Below, in pieces: positions 46,160 to 58,198 of a stretch of 64,000 nucleotides of DNA. The stretch is taken from the NCBI GenBank assembly GCA_019055375.1, contig JAHQIW010005250.1, positions 558,001 through 622,000 of the forward strand. The letters run 5' to 3'. The position numbers and the translations under genes were made by a program. The DNA comes from Parelaphostrongylus tenuis. Taxonomy: Eukaryota; Nematoda; Chromadorea; Rhabditida; Metastrongylidae. How positions within the stretch are numbered: position 1 is the stretch's first letter; the number at the start of each line of letters is the position of its first letter. The notes below the pieces were generated by a model. The model worked only from the letters and a program-made list of their open reading frames with translations. It did no database searches and had not been told where the DNA came from.

Positions 46160-47605
46160 TTAGGGGACAAATGGATATCCGACCTCATTCGCTGGACAGG
46201 AACTTTTCATGAAAGTGTTAGTAATTATTTGAAAGCTTAGATTTCCGACTAGAGCACTACGTGACCAGCTTTCGAGAAAACCCTTTCATGAAGTTGTGAA
46301 GATCAAAATGAAATTATGTTTCCCACGCGTATATTTCTCGCCGGATACAGTTCTTTTTTAGAACATTAATAATCATTCAATATTGTAATGCCTACTGACT
46401 CCATCGCTGTGCTTGTTTTCTGAAAAAATCGTTTTTTCTGCAACGCAGCAGAAAATCAAGATTGATTTACATGGGCGAACAAGGTGGCCTTTGACCAATT
46501 CACGGGACGCTGGGTGAGGCAGCAATGGAGTTGCGCAATTATCGGTCGATTTACGACCGGTCATATGCTAATGCGATCTTCGTTATTCAATATGCCACAT
46601 AATTAATCTTTGAACCACGTAAGTGGTCTGTTATAGGGTAACTTATAGAGCCCAATACACGTGTTTCGACCTTACCAGTGTCATCAATAGGGCGGTACCC
46701 TTCGCCTTTTGCCAATCCTCTCAGGGTGCTGCAATCCCTTACACTAAGAGTAGGCGACGACGAGCAATTTACACCGTCCATTAAGCAAAATCATCACTGA
46801 AGGGGCAGTGTTGTACATACAATTGCTTTTGGCTGGTATCGTTAACACATCATACCTTTCATTTCGAGTGCTTTCCTAAGACCACGCTCAAATATCAATA
46901 TGCCAGAAAATCATTCTTTGGTTTTGAAAAAATGATTACCTGGTATCAAAAAGTCTTTCAAAAGTCAAAAAATGATCATGTGGCATATTGAATTTGAGCG
47001 TGATCTTGAGAAAACACTCGAACGAAAGCTCCGTTATTCAATTAGGAACTTTTTCTCCACTCGAAAGAAAAACTCCAGAAAAAACGTATGGCTTTTATTA
47101 TAATCAGTTTAGTGGAATCAGGAGGCCTCAAAAATCTCATTGCTTCCAACAGCGACTCGAGAACACTTATATACTACGAGATTTTTTCTACACGTTCAGA
47201 TGCCTGAAATCGATCGGTCGCTGCTCCAGCCCACCTTGCTGCCTCTCCCAGCGGCCCGTGAATTGGCCAAAGAGCACCTTGCTCGCACATGCGTATCAGT
47301 CTTATTTTCCCTGCTGTGCCGTAGAGAAACCGTCTTTTTAGGATATAAGCACAGCATTGGAACCAGCAAAGACTACGCTATAGAATGATTACTGATCGTC
47401 CACAGAAATAGCCCTGTCTTGCGAGAGAAATGCGTGTGTGAAACAATGGATTTCCTTCTGTAACAACGTCAAAAAAGATTTTTTCAAAAACCGCCGACGT
47501 CAGGCTGTACCCAAAGATTCAAGCTTCCGAATGATTACTAATACTCTTGTGAGAAGTTGCTGTCTAGCGAATGAGGTCGGATATTCATTTATCCCCCTAT
47601 AACAG
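46160..47605 (+). repeat. Large inverted-repeat element, family Q, carrying a family P element inside
   Basis: Arms 46160-46565 and 47205-47605 are inverted. Shared pieces are GATATCCGACCTCATTCGCT, CTTTCATGAAAGTGTTAGTA or variants, and near the inner ends GTGAATTGGTCAAAGGCCAC versus GTGAATTGGCCAAAGAGCAC. The loop holds the family P copy at 46595-47040. Confidence 0.7.
46595..47040 (+). repeat. Palindromic element, family P, one arm plus flanks
   Basis: Contains CCCAATACACGTGTTTCGAC, TTTGCCAATCCTCTCAGGG and TTTCATTTCGAGTGCTTTCC...CCACGCTCAAATATCAATAT. The inverted flank ATATTGAATTTGAGCGTG appears at 46985. It lies inside the inverted repeat 46160-47605. Confidence 0.6.
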
Positions 47606-49517
47606 GAAAGAACCAAGTTCAACTCATAACATGCGACGAAATCGATATTTTTATGCCATTTTTCTTATTTCCAAGTATTTTCTATGCGAAGGTTTTCTAG
47701 GCTTGCATTTTATACTTCCAAGAAAAAGCAACATGCAAAGGTTCCTTGAGCCTTCTTTACTATAAATATTATCAGTGGAAGGCAATCATAGGAGGATACA
47801 GTCGTTACAAATATTCTGTGAAAAACTTTTTTGTTATCAAAAAATTACCAATTTTCTAACAGTGATAAGTGTTGAATTGCAAGACTCCAACCGTAATACG
47901 AAACGGTTCGTTGATGGCAATATCAGTTTCTGCTCATGAACTGAGCTGAATACTGTAAACTTCCTTTTCTCTTTATTTCTCATCTACACCGATATTTCAT
48001 TTCCGCTTGGTAAGGTCATCTGTAGGAGAGGAGATGTTTATGAGCAAGCATAGGCAGCAGAATTTTTGAAGTAGAAGAGTTCGCAGTGCCAGTTGCCTGT
48101 AAGTGAGGGTAATAAGTTCAAAAGGCGGGCATCCTGTGTTCTCCAGCTATTAATAGAGATTCAAGGAAGAGTCTTACACGGGTGAAGAATGTTTGAAAAA
48201 TCGCAGACAATTCAAACTATAATATGTGAGGTGTGATGTCGATGTTTGACCATGGAACATGTAAGAAATGTAGCCTCCACCAAATATCGTAAAGAAATTC
48301 ACAACCAAAAAAAAAACATTTGGAATAAACAACAGCAGGAAAGTGACGAAACTCATTTATTACTACACAATAATATAAAATTCATCAAGAAGCACTTTTG
48401 ACTCTAGTTTGTCAGCAACACCCCTCATGCACTGGAAAAACAACGGCTCATTTAGACCTTTTTCTACTATAAAATAATGGGAAGCCCTCTGGTTTCACAA
48501 AAACGTGCTTCCAACTTGTTATCGATGGAAGGTGAAAGCTTTTCCCCAGTTTTATGTCTTAGGCGGTAACAACAAACTTTAGCAGATTGATAGAAGTTTT
48601 GTGTACTGATCGTTTGCCCTAACTTGCAAATCCAACATTTAGAATTACACGGATTTCACCAAAATAAAAGAAATGAGAACATATTGTGATAAGATGTTCT
48701 GAGCTTTTCGTGAGGTATGTTGTGGCACTTATATATTGTAAGGCTTTGCGCTTTAGAAGTGTCATAACAGACCTCATGAAAAACTCAAAATTTGTCATGA
48801 GATTACATTGTATCGAGCGCATTCTCAAAGCAGTCGAAAAGAAAAGTAATGAGCACATACACGCTTCCGCAGGCGGCATAGTACAGTTTTTCAATACCAC
48901 CGCTCACGGGTCCAGTTTTTCATTCTCCGCCTTATATTTTGTCTTAAACACTGAAATATGGGGAACGAAAATGAGTAGCAGGCTTTTGAAGAATTTTGAA
49001 AAATATTCACCGCCTCAGTGATTCACTGATTAGATTCAGTTTGGAAGCTACGTATTCTGTTCCTGCAATTCGTTGAAGAGTACAGATATTTGAATGATTA
49101 GGTAGCACTTCCTTCAATATAGGAGTCACTCACTATATTTTTTGACAGCCTAGGAGCGATACCGTAGGATGGCAAATACCATCACTTGTAAGAACGGACC
49201 ATTTATTCAAGCGAAACTATACCAAAGCATAGCAGATCGAAGTGCGGAATGAACGAAAAATAATCGTTGTTGGACCATTTAGAACATTACAAAGGGAACA
49301 GACTTTACACCAGCGGTAGTTTTCTGTGGAATTTTGGGATGTCTGACCAAGTTCAAGAATTGCGATCTCAGTCTCCTAAAATGAATATGTTTTGTTAATT
49401 CACTTTTCTAGCCTTGGATCGTTTCATTATATCAGAAGAGGATTCGATTGCAAATTCAGCATACATCGAATCCAGTTCGGTATCAAATTGCCAGATAGCC
49501 AAGAAATAGTGCGATTG
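47606..49517. other. Unassigned
   Basis: Contains at 48760-48810 a 50-bp stretch (GTCATAACAGACCTCATGAA, AAACTCAAAATTTGTCATGA) shared with 4936-4980. No gene recognised. Confidence 0.4.
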
Positions 49518-49868
49518 TCAAACAGTAAGATGCTCAAAACATTCCATGTTATACAAAGTTTTCTGTCCTTCCAAATTATTTACCAGCTCATCGTGGTTGG
49601 GGGACGTTATCGGGTGTCGGACTGCGATGTACAGCGGAGAGTCCAACCCACTTAGCTGGGTCACCCAAGCTGAAAAAGAGTGCGACATTCCATTCAAAAA
49701 GCCCAGCCAAGAGTAAATCGCACCAGGAATGATCGCCAACTGGGAAGTTAGTAGTTTCAAGGTGGTAATCTCCTTTTGATCCACAAGGGCCGGCGACGGC
49801 TCCAATGTGGTGACGACCTGAGGAATCCGGGAGGACTTATCTCGTGGAGCCGGGAACAAAATAGCCAC
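49518..49868 (-). CDS. Unidentified 116-codon ORF
   Basis: A GC-richer stretch with long open frames on both strands. The minus frame contains KLLTSQLAIIPGAIYSWLGF and VTQLSGLDSPLYIAVRHP, which looks like a mobile-element ORF (gag- or pol-type), but I cannot name a family. It lies just downstream of the serpentine receptor and could hold part of its 3' end. Confidence 0.2.
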   Translation of the reverse strand: MAILFPAPRDKSSRIPQVVTTLEPSPALVDQKEITTLKLLTSQLAIIPGAIYSWLGFLNGMSHSFSAWVTQLSGLDSPLYIAVRHPITSPNHDELVNNLEGQKTLYNMECFEHLTV

Positions 49869-50099
49869 GCAGCGACATTTTCATTTCTTGAAGTCTGCAC
49901 AACTCGTGAAGATAGACTGTCCGAGTATAAAGTAAGCAAAGTGATCTATAACTGCTGCCGAAAATCAAGTGCACAAAGTGAATGCTGCATAGATTGTGCT
50001 GTGAGATGTGCGTGCATCTATATAACTATGACTTATAAAAATACGCAGAACTATCGAAAGTATCAATGATCATCTAATTCATTTCACCTTGAAACTCAC

Positions 50100-53000
50100 T
50101 TGTTGAAGGTGAGGTATATCAACGGATTGATTCCATTCATAAACTGCCCATAGCAAACATGAGACGTATTGACTCATAGTGGATCCGCCGAGGACAGGCA
50201 TGAGATAAGTCCAATATGTGAAGGATAAAAGAAAATAAAGGATGATCAGAGAAGCCTGAATATCAAGAGGTTTGGAGGATGACCCTTGACGACATGGGAA
50301 AATCTCCTTCTTATAGCATTCATTTTCGCTCGTGCGTTGCACCATTTTTTTTCATAAGCCAGTAAAGCTAACAGCGAAAGTTGAACCAAACTAGAAAAAA
50401 GAACATAATGGGAGTCAAAAATACCTGTACTGTAATCCGATATTCCTGCTTGCTTAGTTTTTTTGATTTCTGAAAATTCTTTTAGATTGAAAGTTATGAA
50501 TTTTGTCAGGAATTTCATTCTAACTTACAATGCAGACTAAGTAGCTGAATATGGAAGTATATGTTATTATGGAAAAAACGACAATGGTCAGTAGAAGATA
50601 ATCTCCTAAAAACTGCTGGTATAGGTGCAAAACAATCGCATGCGTTAGTAGCAAGAAATATCAGACTGTTATTTACCTGTATTAATCAAAATAACAGATA
50701 TAATACTATCAGTAGACAGGAATTTCCATGAAAAAGAATCGGGAAAAAATATATAGTTGCAATCTGGAAGTAACTTCAGGGCAAACGGTACTATAAAGCA
50801 AATGTAGCACGAAATGATCAAAACCTGGAAGTACAAAATGCACTGGCTGAAGAGAACCAATAGAAGTATCTAATGAAAAACAAGGTCGAAAATACTTTGC
50901 CATAAGTTTAAAGTACTGAGCTGTCGCATAATCTCTTTCGCATTTCGACATTGCGATAATTCACTTAATATTTATTCAGAAAAATCAGTTGATCGGCAGT
51001 ATAATCACGAACGTGGTCAACGATATGCAGCCATTTGTAGAACAAAGATTAGATGCCTTCTTTAGAAAAAAAATGAGGCTGGCGACCAAAGAAGTTGAGT
51101 GAGGTCATTTCTGAGCTGGTTGTAGTCTTTGAAAATTTTTTCTCCACGTATGCTGTTTTAGAGGATGATAAGAGGTGACGATCCGAGAGTAATACAGGGC
51201 TATACGGTGGATATCGTCGTGGTGAAGCCCAGTCTTCTAAAATGTAGCAAATCGGCTTTTCAATGTGAGCTGTAGGATGGTAAATTCACAAGGTGTTTAT
51301 CGAGACAACACTCTGTGGTAACCCTTTTCATTTCAATGGGGAGCGATGGTGCTACGGCTGCATTGAAGTGTCTGCCCAAGCTACTAGAATATCCCTCAAC
51401 ATACCACAGCTTTCTGGAAATAACCTGATCGAACTATTTCCGTTATCCGGCACCCGTTCTACCGCTCGTAGAAAATTTCTTTTCAGTGGTTTTGAAGTCT
51501 GAGTATTCATTTGATAGCTTAACTTTCAAATATTCGATAATGTGCTTCATTTTAAGGCGACATTTTTACTGCGTTGTAACAGCAAAATAATATTGCGTTT
51601 CTCATTCAAACGCCGCTGTAAAAGTTTTTCTTTTAAAATCTTAGTAATTTTCGATAGCTTAGATCTTGTGGATTACAACATGTTTGGCTTATAAAAAAAG
51701 TTTTTGTTGCGCTGCAACAATCAAAAGAAGATAGGGTTTTGCAAATTTAGGTCATTCCCCCTAATTCGCACCTTTTCCCGATCCGATGAGAGAACCGCGC
51801 TTTTCTATTTTTTCTTGAATCTTAGCAATTATTTAATAGCACATATCTCAAAAATTTCGAGGACTTTACTGCCTGCAAAAAAGCTTTTCTATTTCGCCGT
51901 AACAGCAAAAAATAAATTTATGTTGCTCATCTACACATTCCTCACTGAGCAAGGCTTTTTCTTCACACCTTCAAAAAACTAATCAATATACTGGATCTCC
52001 TCAAGTCCGATGATGTACTTGTTTTCTTAAAAGAACTTTTTAGTGGGCTGTAGCAGCCAAAAGAAGGCCAGGTTTCTCTTACCACAATATTGACACCAAG
52101 CCACCGTACTTTGCTGTTAGGTGTATAGGGATTCCGGAGATTTCCAACATGCCCACTAAGTCACTGCGCTTCTTCCGGTGCCAGTTCTGAGAAACCCAAT
52201 CTACTTTTGATTATTACAGCGTACCATGGTTCTTTTGAAGGCCAAATGCATCGTCGGAGTTCACAAGATTCAAACTATCGACTGATCATTGAAAGTCCAA
52301 AGGAAGAACTTTGTTCCGCCAGAATTGTTCCAATGAGAAACACTATTTTAATTTTGTTGTTGAGCGCAAAAGAAAAGCCGTTTCAGTAATCATTATACTT
52401 CCAACTTTTTTTAGATTTAAGCTATCGAATGACTACTCAGGCTGCAAAACCCACAAAAGAAAACTTCTCCACAGTGGCTGGAAGGGGTAGCGGATAACGG
52501 AAAGTATCACTGCTTTAATATAAATTGACTGCTCAGAACAGCATTGCGGAGGAAATCATGGAACAATCCAACAGAAGAATCAACAAAAGCTTACACGATT
52601 GAGTGCAAATGATTTGAGCAGTGGAAACCATGTGCCTATGACTATAGTCGTTAGACGATTGACTGTCAATAATAGTGTCAAAGCCAGTGTTACGAACCAT
52701 AGTCCAGTCAGAACAGCTCCAATCACCTAGACAGAATGATGACTAGTATCATCAATATTTACATAATAGTCTCACTCCACATGGTACTCATCCATGATTT
52801 TTGCAATGTTTCTTTCATAGCAATGTTTCCAATCATTCACTGCCATTATTCTTCTTTGCGCTTCGTCATCTCACAGAGGTAGTGAAGATTAATATACTTC
52901 CTAGAAAAGTATTTTATCTTCGGACATGCTCATTCAAACTGAAAAGTACGGTATCCATCAGGAAGTTCAGGACAGCGTAAGTAAACGTTTTCACTTTCAC

Positions 53001-56000
53001 TTGTCGTAACAGAACCTCAATTCCAATTTGGAAATCTTCTCTTTGATGCTCTTAGTCTCTAGTCGATGGTACGAACTTGAACACCATCAACTTTGAAGGA
53101 ATACCTCTTGAACAAGATCACGACAGTGGTTTTCTGTACTCAAAACTGTTTAAAAAAATATTGCGTTTTAACGTATCAAATCCTATCATGATTGTGTAAA
53201 GTTTCTCTAGCATTTGCTTACACCTACACTACATGTATTTGAGAGAAAACATTAGAACCTGAGGAGGAAATTTAATTTGGCAATATGACACAGCTTTGTG
53301 GCTGTCGGTATTTGAACTGGGTTTTCAACAAAACGTAGAGGTGATTAACTAATTCTAAGTGCAGTCGTTGTAGAGAAGGCGCTCTGATTTCATTACAAGC
53401 CACTTATAATGTGGGAAAACACAATTGGTGTTCTTCACAACAAGACGATTTAAGCTTCGGTACCACTTACCTCTCCGAGGCTGGGTCCTGTCAAATTTGT
53501 TTATAAACGGCTCACTCTCTGTATTCGAATGCGATCGCTTTAGCCGAGCTGTCTCAAGGTTTCAGAAACAATTCAAGTGACGAGCGTTCAGCTGCGCTTG
53601 ATAAATCGTTCATGCAGTTCCCTCAGGAGCACAAAAGATCAGAGGGCCTTCGTCTATGATGGGTGGGAGAAAACGGATCAAATGCACGTGTTGAGATCCG
53701 CAGCATAATCATGTGATATCGGGGGTAGTATTATAGCGAAAAAGTCAATCTAATAAAATTTCTGATCTTTCAAGGGATCAAAAACACACAACGCTAATGC
53801 AAGCGAATAATATTACCGACTGCTGCAGGATGGAGTGTTCGTTGCAAAACAACATATCGTCAGTGGACAGTCATTTTCATCAGCAAACATCTTATATAAA
53901 ACAGGCCATTGTCAGAATGAGGATCTCATTTTAGCTGTGCTCTTCCGAAGAAGATACGTCTGGATCAAAATGAAGGCGATGACGAAAATGAGGATGAGCA
54001 ACAGTGGAGTATCGGCTCGGATCAGTCGGCTCCAGAGAAGACGAAACGCGTCAAAATGTCAGCCAGATAAATAGGCTCCCATCAACCCTGTGCTTTCGCT
54101 TGAACAACGAAAATATATAGTGGAGAACTAATTATTAGTGTTTTTATATTATTTGTCAATGCCAGTATTTATATTGGGCTGTCCCACAATTTCTTCCTCA
54201 TTCCGATACTTTTTCTGAATCAATCATTATTTTTCCAAAAAAGTGGATTACTGAACATATATACCTAACGATGTAAGGTGATCTGCAAAACTTTTGCATC
54301 AAGCAAGGCAATCCTTAAAATCTGTAGCAGCATGACTAGGGGTTCAATATCGCTATCGAGTATCCAGGCCAAAACCGTTGACCGTTGGTCGCTGACAGAT
54401 AGATGCGTTGTGGCGTAGAAACATGGTGGCAAAGCAGGTGCCAGTAGTTCAACGAGTTATAGTTTGGATGCTCCCTGGATAGGGTGAAATGCACGCTTGA
54501 GTCCGGTCTGACGCAGAAATTTTGCACATCACACAACATCATTGGGTATATCCCTTTGCGGATCATTCCATTTCCGGCTGGAGAGCGGTTCGAACGGCTA
54601 CGAAGAGAGCTGCCGGCGCGTGCTCAAAGGCTAATGTGATTAATTTCTAATGGAATTGATTCTTTTTACCGTCAATGAATGGGACTTCTGTGTCAGTAAA
54701 TAGAAAAATGATAGAGTCAGCCTTCAATAAGTATATTTTTATTAGGAATAACGTAATTTCCCCATTTACAGTCCGCACTTTCAAAAGGAAAAACTCAATA
54801 TTTATAAAAAAGCTATATTCACAAACTTTGTCAAACATTTCTATGATATTATATTCATACCTAGCCACAAATATTTTTGTATAAAGAACATAAAATTCAT
54901 CAAACTAACTGAAAATTGGAAAACAATAAATAGTTCCTCAAAAATAGTGCTGCTTATTGCGTGCGTTCCCACTTCGTCGATGACTCTAAATATTTTTTAT
55001 CATTAGTGCACTTCATGTTCCCATTTCTCAGATCATTGAGTAATTTAATTCGAAATCTTTATTCATAGCTATGGTTTCCGGCCAGAACACTACAGGGCTG
55101 CGGTTGGCTTAAGTTATCTCCACTCTGTTTGAGTTCTTTGTAAAACCTTATCTGTTGTAGAACTATTCAACAATGATTCGATAGCTTAAGCAAAGCTAAC
55201 TTGAACGATTGTTCCACGTTAGAGCATTTCTCGTCGGATCAAATTTTCTTTTGATAAGCAATGAATAGTCGTTAGATAGGGATAGCTTCAACGATTTCAA
55301 CGGTGCACTTGCTTTGTGACAGTCAGAAGAAGATTGAGTTTCGCAAATATGGATCTTTTGCGATTTCCGAATCCTATCTTGACCTCTTGCGAAATAAGCG
55401 CTTCTTATTTTCTAAGCGCCCCAAAAAATATTTGATGACTAATATCTCGTAAATTCCAAAAATATATTCTGTTTTCAGAATGGCTTCCTCTATGCGCTTT
55501 AACACTAAGTATAAAAATATCTTTCACACTTGAGCATTTCTCGCTGAACAAAGATTTTCCGCTAGACTTCTAACAATTGTTCAATAGCTCGATACTCAAC
55601 ATCTCTCAAAGTGGCTTCGTTTTTTAAAAGAAAAGAAGACAATAAAAGGAAAGAATGATGTACTGTAGCAGTCAGAAGAATAGTACGTTCCACAGTTAAT
55701 CGATATGTTGTAAGAACCACGGTAACTTGGGGCCGATGTTGCAAAATCTTACCCTTTGAAGTGCGAAACCCAAATTCTCTTGGCTGTTACAGCGGTCTAT
55801 GGAGTCCTCGCCAAAAATCAACTGTGCCCTTAAGATTGATCCATAGCATCGACTGCTTCTAAAACCTCGCTTTAAACATTCAATATAATTTTTTAGAATG
55901 TTCAAAGCCTTAGCGAGGTTGGTATGCCAGAGCCATACACGCGTGTTTCAAGGTCTCGCCCTCCTCGTCAGTGGCCCCGCCCCACATTAAGGCCTGCATT

Positions 56001-58180
56001 GTGGCAAGGAGGGATGCGTATGTGGTGACAGCACAACGTACAATGACATTGTGCTATCATCACTTTTCAGTCGATAGATCGCAACTGGTAGATACAAACT
56101 GATTCATACATCAACTGTTTCCTAAAAAATCCTTAGAGCCGTTGAGATTAGCGTTATCGAAAGGTTATTGACTTTTTATAGATAAAATTTTATCCGGACA
56201 AATCCTCAAATGCGAAACAAATTTTATATCGACTGTTACAGCGTAAAAACAAGCCATTTGAGAAATAAAGTAGATCTGTCAAATTCGCCTGATTTCAGCT
56301 ATCGAATGAATACTAATAATCTATTGAAGTAGGCCTTTTCTTGAAAAAACTAAAGGCCAACGAGTGCGATCCTTGGAAAGCGACTACATGAGACAAGAAT
56401 TGTTTTCAAAAGTAAGGTTTCTTAGAAAAGATGAGTGTTATTTTTTCCAAAAAAACCTCTACGAAAGTTCTTTGAGACATAATCATTTTTTCTTGCTGAA
56501 AAAAGTTCATAAGAATTCAAACATAACTATGTAAATCCAAAAATTCCGCTATAAATTAGAGAAGATGGACTGCGATTGCAAAAAGTTATCATTTTTTATT
56601 AGTAGAGGTACCATGAAAATCTTTCATACAACAAGCTCACTATTAAAATCAAAACATTTGGAGCTATCGATTGACCACAAATACATCAAGAAGACAAGAG
56701 AAAATGTTCAATAACAGTTGGAACTATATGTCTTTTAACAAAAAAATTTGAAAATAGATGAGATTTTGGTAGACACTAGCGTTAATCTTGCTAAAATTGT
56801 TAACACAGGAGTCTCATCAGTGACATTTTATTGTTTCTTGATACTCCTCTGAAACATAATGGTCACTCATAATAATGTTGATAATACTCCTCTGAAACCT
56901 AATTAATCTGAATTTGATTCGGAGCACGCACTCTTCGTAATCGTCCGAACGGTCACACCCCGCTGAGGGTCATAATGAACCTCATGGTCCGCATAGGGAT
57001 ATATAACATCATGCTACCGTTAAGACCGGTCAAATAAAAAGAATTCTGTCTAATCATTCAATCAATCATACAATCGTTATGATGGCCAATGATATGCAAC
57101 CAATCGTTAGTCAAAGATTGTATGCCATCCTCTCAGGGGATTGAGGCTCACGATCGAGAAACCGGTGACGCCACTTTTAAGCTGGTTGTGGTTCTTAGAT
57201 TCTTTCTCATGCAGATGCTGCCTCGCGATGCAGAAGATAAATCGATGGAGCAATATCAGGGCTATACGATCGATGTGGTACCGTGGTCCAACCCATTTCT
57301 CTAAAACGTGGCGAGCGAACTTTGCTTGTGAGCTGGCTGATCATTGCATGAGGTGCCTATCGAGGAATCAGTTTGCGGTAGGCGATTTTATTCTAATTGC
57401 GACTGGTTATACCTCGATTTACACTAAAAAAATGAATAGAACAGTAATGTGAAGGGGCTTATAAGACAAGCAGTATTTGGTTCCTTCCATTGCTTCTGTA
57501 TCCTCATTATATGCGTCAGCCAGGATTTTATCATTGCATAGAATGCTTGTCATCGCACCTTATTGATGAACATCTCATGATTGGCATCAGTGGCAACCAC
57601 AACTCCAGAATATGCATGGATAACCAGCTGCAGAACATCGGCAACTCCGATATGCATCATGATGACATATCCAAGAGCGTGCCGAAACTCTTTGTTAGCG
57701 AAGAAAATCTGAAACTACGATTTCCTTTACTAATCAGTCCTTTCTACTTTAACGTTCAAAATACATTGATGCAATTTTGGTCACTGCGCAGACAATTTGC
57801 TACTGGCTCAGCAAATTTACAAGAGGCGCTACTTCATTCAGAACAGGCTCCAAAATTAGCTCAGTGGAAGTGCTAAGTATTTAGGGTTTTTTTTCGAAAA
57901 TTCGCCATCATGCTCAGACGATGATATCTTCTCTATGAGGTATATGAGGATGATGATAAAACTATTTTGTGTGATTCTCAAAATGACCGACTAACAATTA
58001 TTCCGGAAACAACAATTAAGGGGAATTTTCGCATTCTATGTGTCGCAAAACATAGCTACAGGGTAACCCATTACAAAACTTACTCACCCACAGAACTGGT
58101 ATATATATGATCAGAAATAGTAACGAGATCACCGTCAAGGAGACACCGAGCAAGAGACGAATACTGCTTTCCATCACCAT
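50100..58180 (-). CDS. Nematode serpentine chemoreceptor (7TM, Srt-like), eight exons, one frameshift
   Basis: Exons: 58180-58088 (TM1), 57708-57559 (TM2), 52726-52595 (TM3), 50869-50677 (TM4 and extracellular loop 2), 50605-50529 (TM5), 50469-50425 (third intracellular loop), 50255-50100 (TM6-TM7). All joins keep phase. Key segments: LLLGVSLTVISLLFLIIYIP (TM1), MMHIGVADVLQLVIHAYSGV (TM2, typical Srt GxxD), VIGAVLTGLW...LLLTVNRL (TM3 with an NR in place of DRY), KSKKLSKQEYRITVQ (loop), and QFMNGINPLIYLTFNK (TM7). Family members are sensory-neuron G-protein-coupled receptors. The ATG follows a TTTTTAG acceptor by 18 nt. A final short exon after the K/GTGAGT donor was not identified, so the seven listed exons are those placed and an eighth is assumed. 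TM7 is reached only by skipping one G (see the separate entry). The Srt class assignment is less certain than the 7TM receptor call. Confidence 0.87.
50147..50149 (-). other. Single-base frameshift before TM7 of the serpentine receptor
   Basis: The TM6 frame reads MSQYVSCLLW and then GCAGTTTATGAATGG out of frame. Dropping one G of the GGG run gives LLWQFMNGINPLIYLTFN, the expected TM7. It is either a homopolymer error or an inactivating insertion. Confidence 0.75.
50960..51480 (-). mobile_element. Mariner C-terminal fragment in a chemoreceptor intron
   Basis: Minus strand reads HIEKPICYILEDWASPRR, PPYSPVLLSDRHLLSS (from YSPDLAPSDYHLF) and KEGI...SLFYKWLHIVDH. It sits between the TM3 and TM4 exons of the serpentine receptor. 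Confidence 0.6.
51500..52480 (+). repeat. Dispersed repeat, family R, several tandem-like units
   Basis: Cores GTTGTAACAGCAAAATAATA (51570), GCCGTAACAGCAAAAAATAA (51895) and GGCTGTAGCAGCCAAAAGAA (52045), separated by TCTTAGTAATTTTCGATAGC-type segments. It adjoins the mariner relic in the chemoreceptor intron. Confidence 0.55.
54256..54556 (+). mobile_element. tRNA-like foldback element, family 2, in a chemoreceptor intron
   Basis: Ends are inverted over about 45 bp: TATACCTAACGATGT...CTGCAAAACTTTTGC on the left against GAAATTTTGCACATC...CATTGGGTATA on the right. The right part contains the GTCCGGTCTGACGC T-arm/acceptor remnant. The centre matches the other copies (GTTGACCGTTGG..GCTGACAGATAGATGCGT). 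Confidence 0.65.
55050..56335 (+). repeat. Dispersed repeat, family R, long array
   Basis: Repeated motifs GAGCATTTCTCGCTGAACAA, TCTAACAATTGTTCAATAGC, GCTGTTACAGCGGTC and CGACTGTTACAGCGTAAAAA. It includes at 55905-56040 a segment with CATACACGCGTGTTTCAAGG and CTCGTCAGTGGCC that resembles the core of family P. Confidence 0.55.
57050..57450 (-). mobile_element. Mariner C-terminal fragment in a chemoreceptor intron
   Basis: Minus strand reads AKFARHVLEKWVG, YSPDIAPSIYLLHRE and GIQSLTNDWLHIIGHHND. It matches the relic at 50960-51480, including the shared 3' flank around the GATATGCA..ATCGTTA segment, so both belong to one family. It lies between the TM2 and TM3 exons. Confidence 0.6.
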
Positions 58181-58198
58181 TCTGGTCGTCTCTAATAC

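Noticed and set aside
53930..54070. Minus-strand frame with a hydrophobic run LLLILIFVIAFILIQTYLL
   Set aside because: It lies inside the chemoreceptor TM2-TM3 intron, the opposite strand is equally open, no donor follows, and it does not join the receptor in phase. I could not support a gene.
57490..57876. Plus-strand ORF of 128 codons
   Set aside because: It overlaps the TM2 exon of the serpentine receptor in antisense. Its own translation has no known motif.
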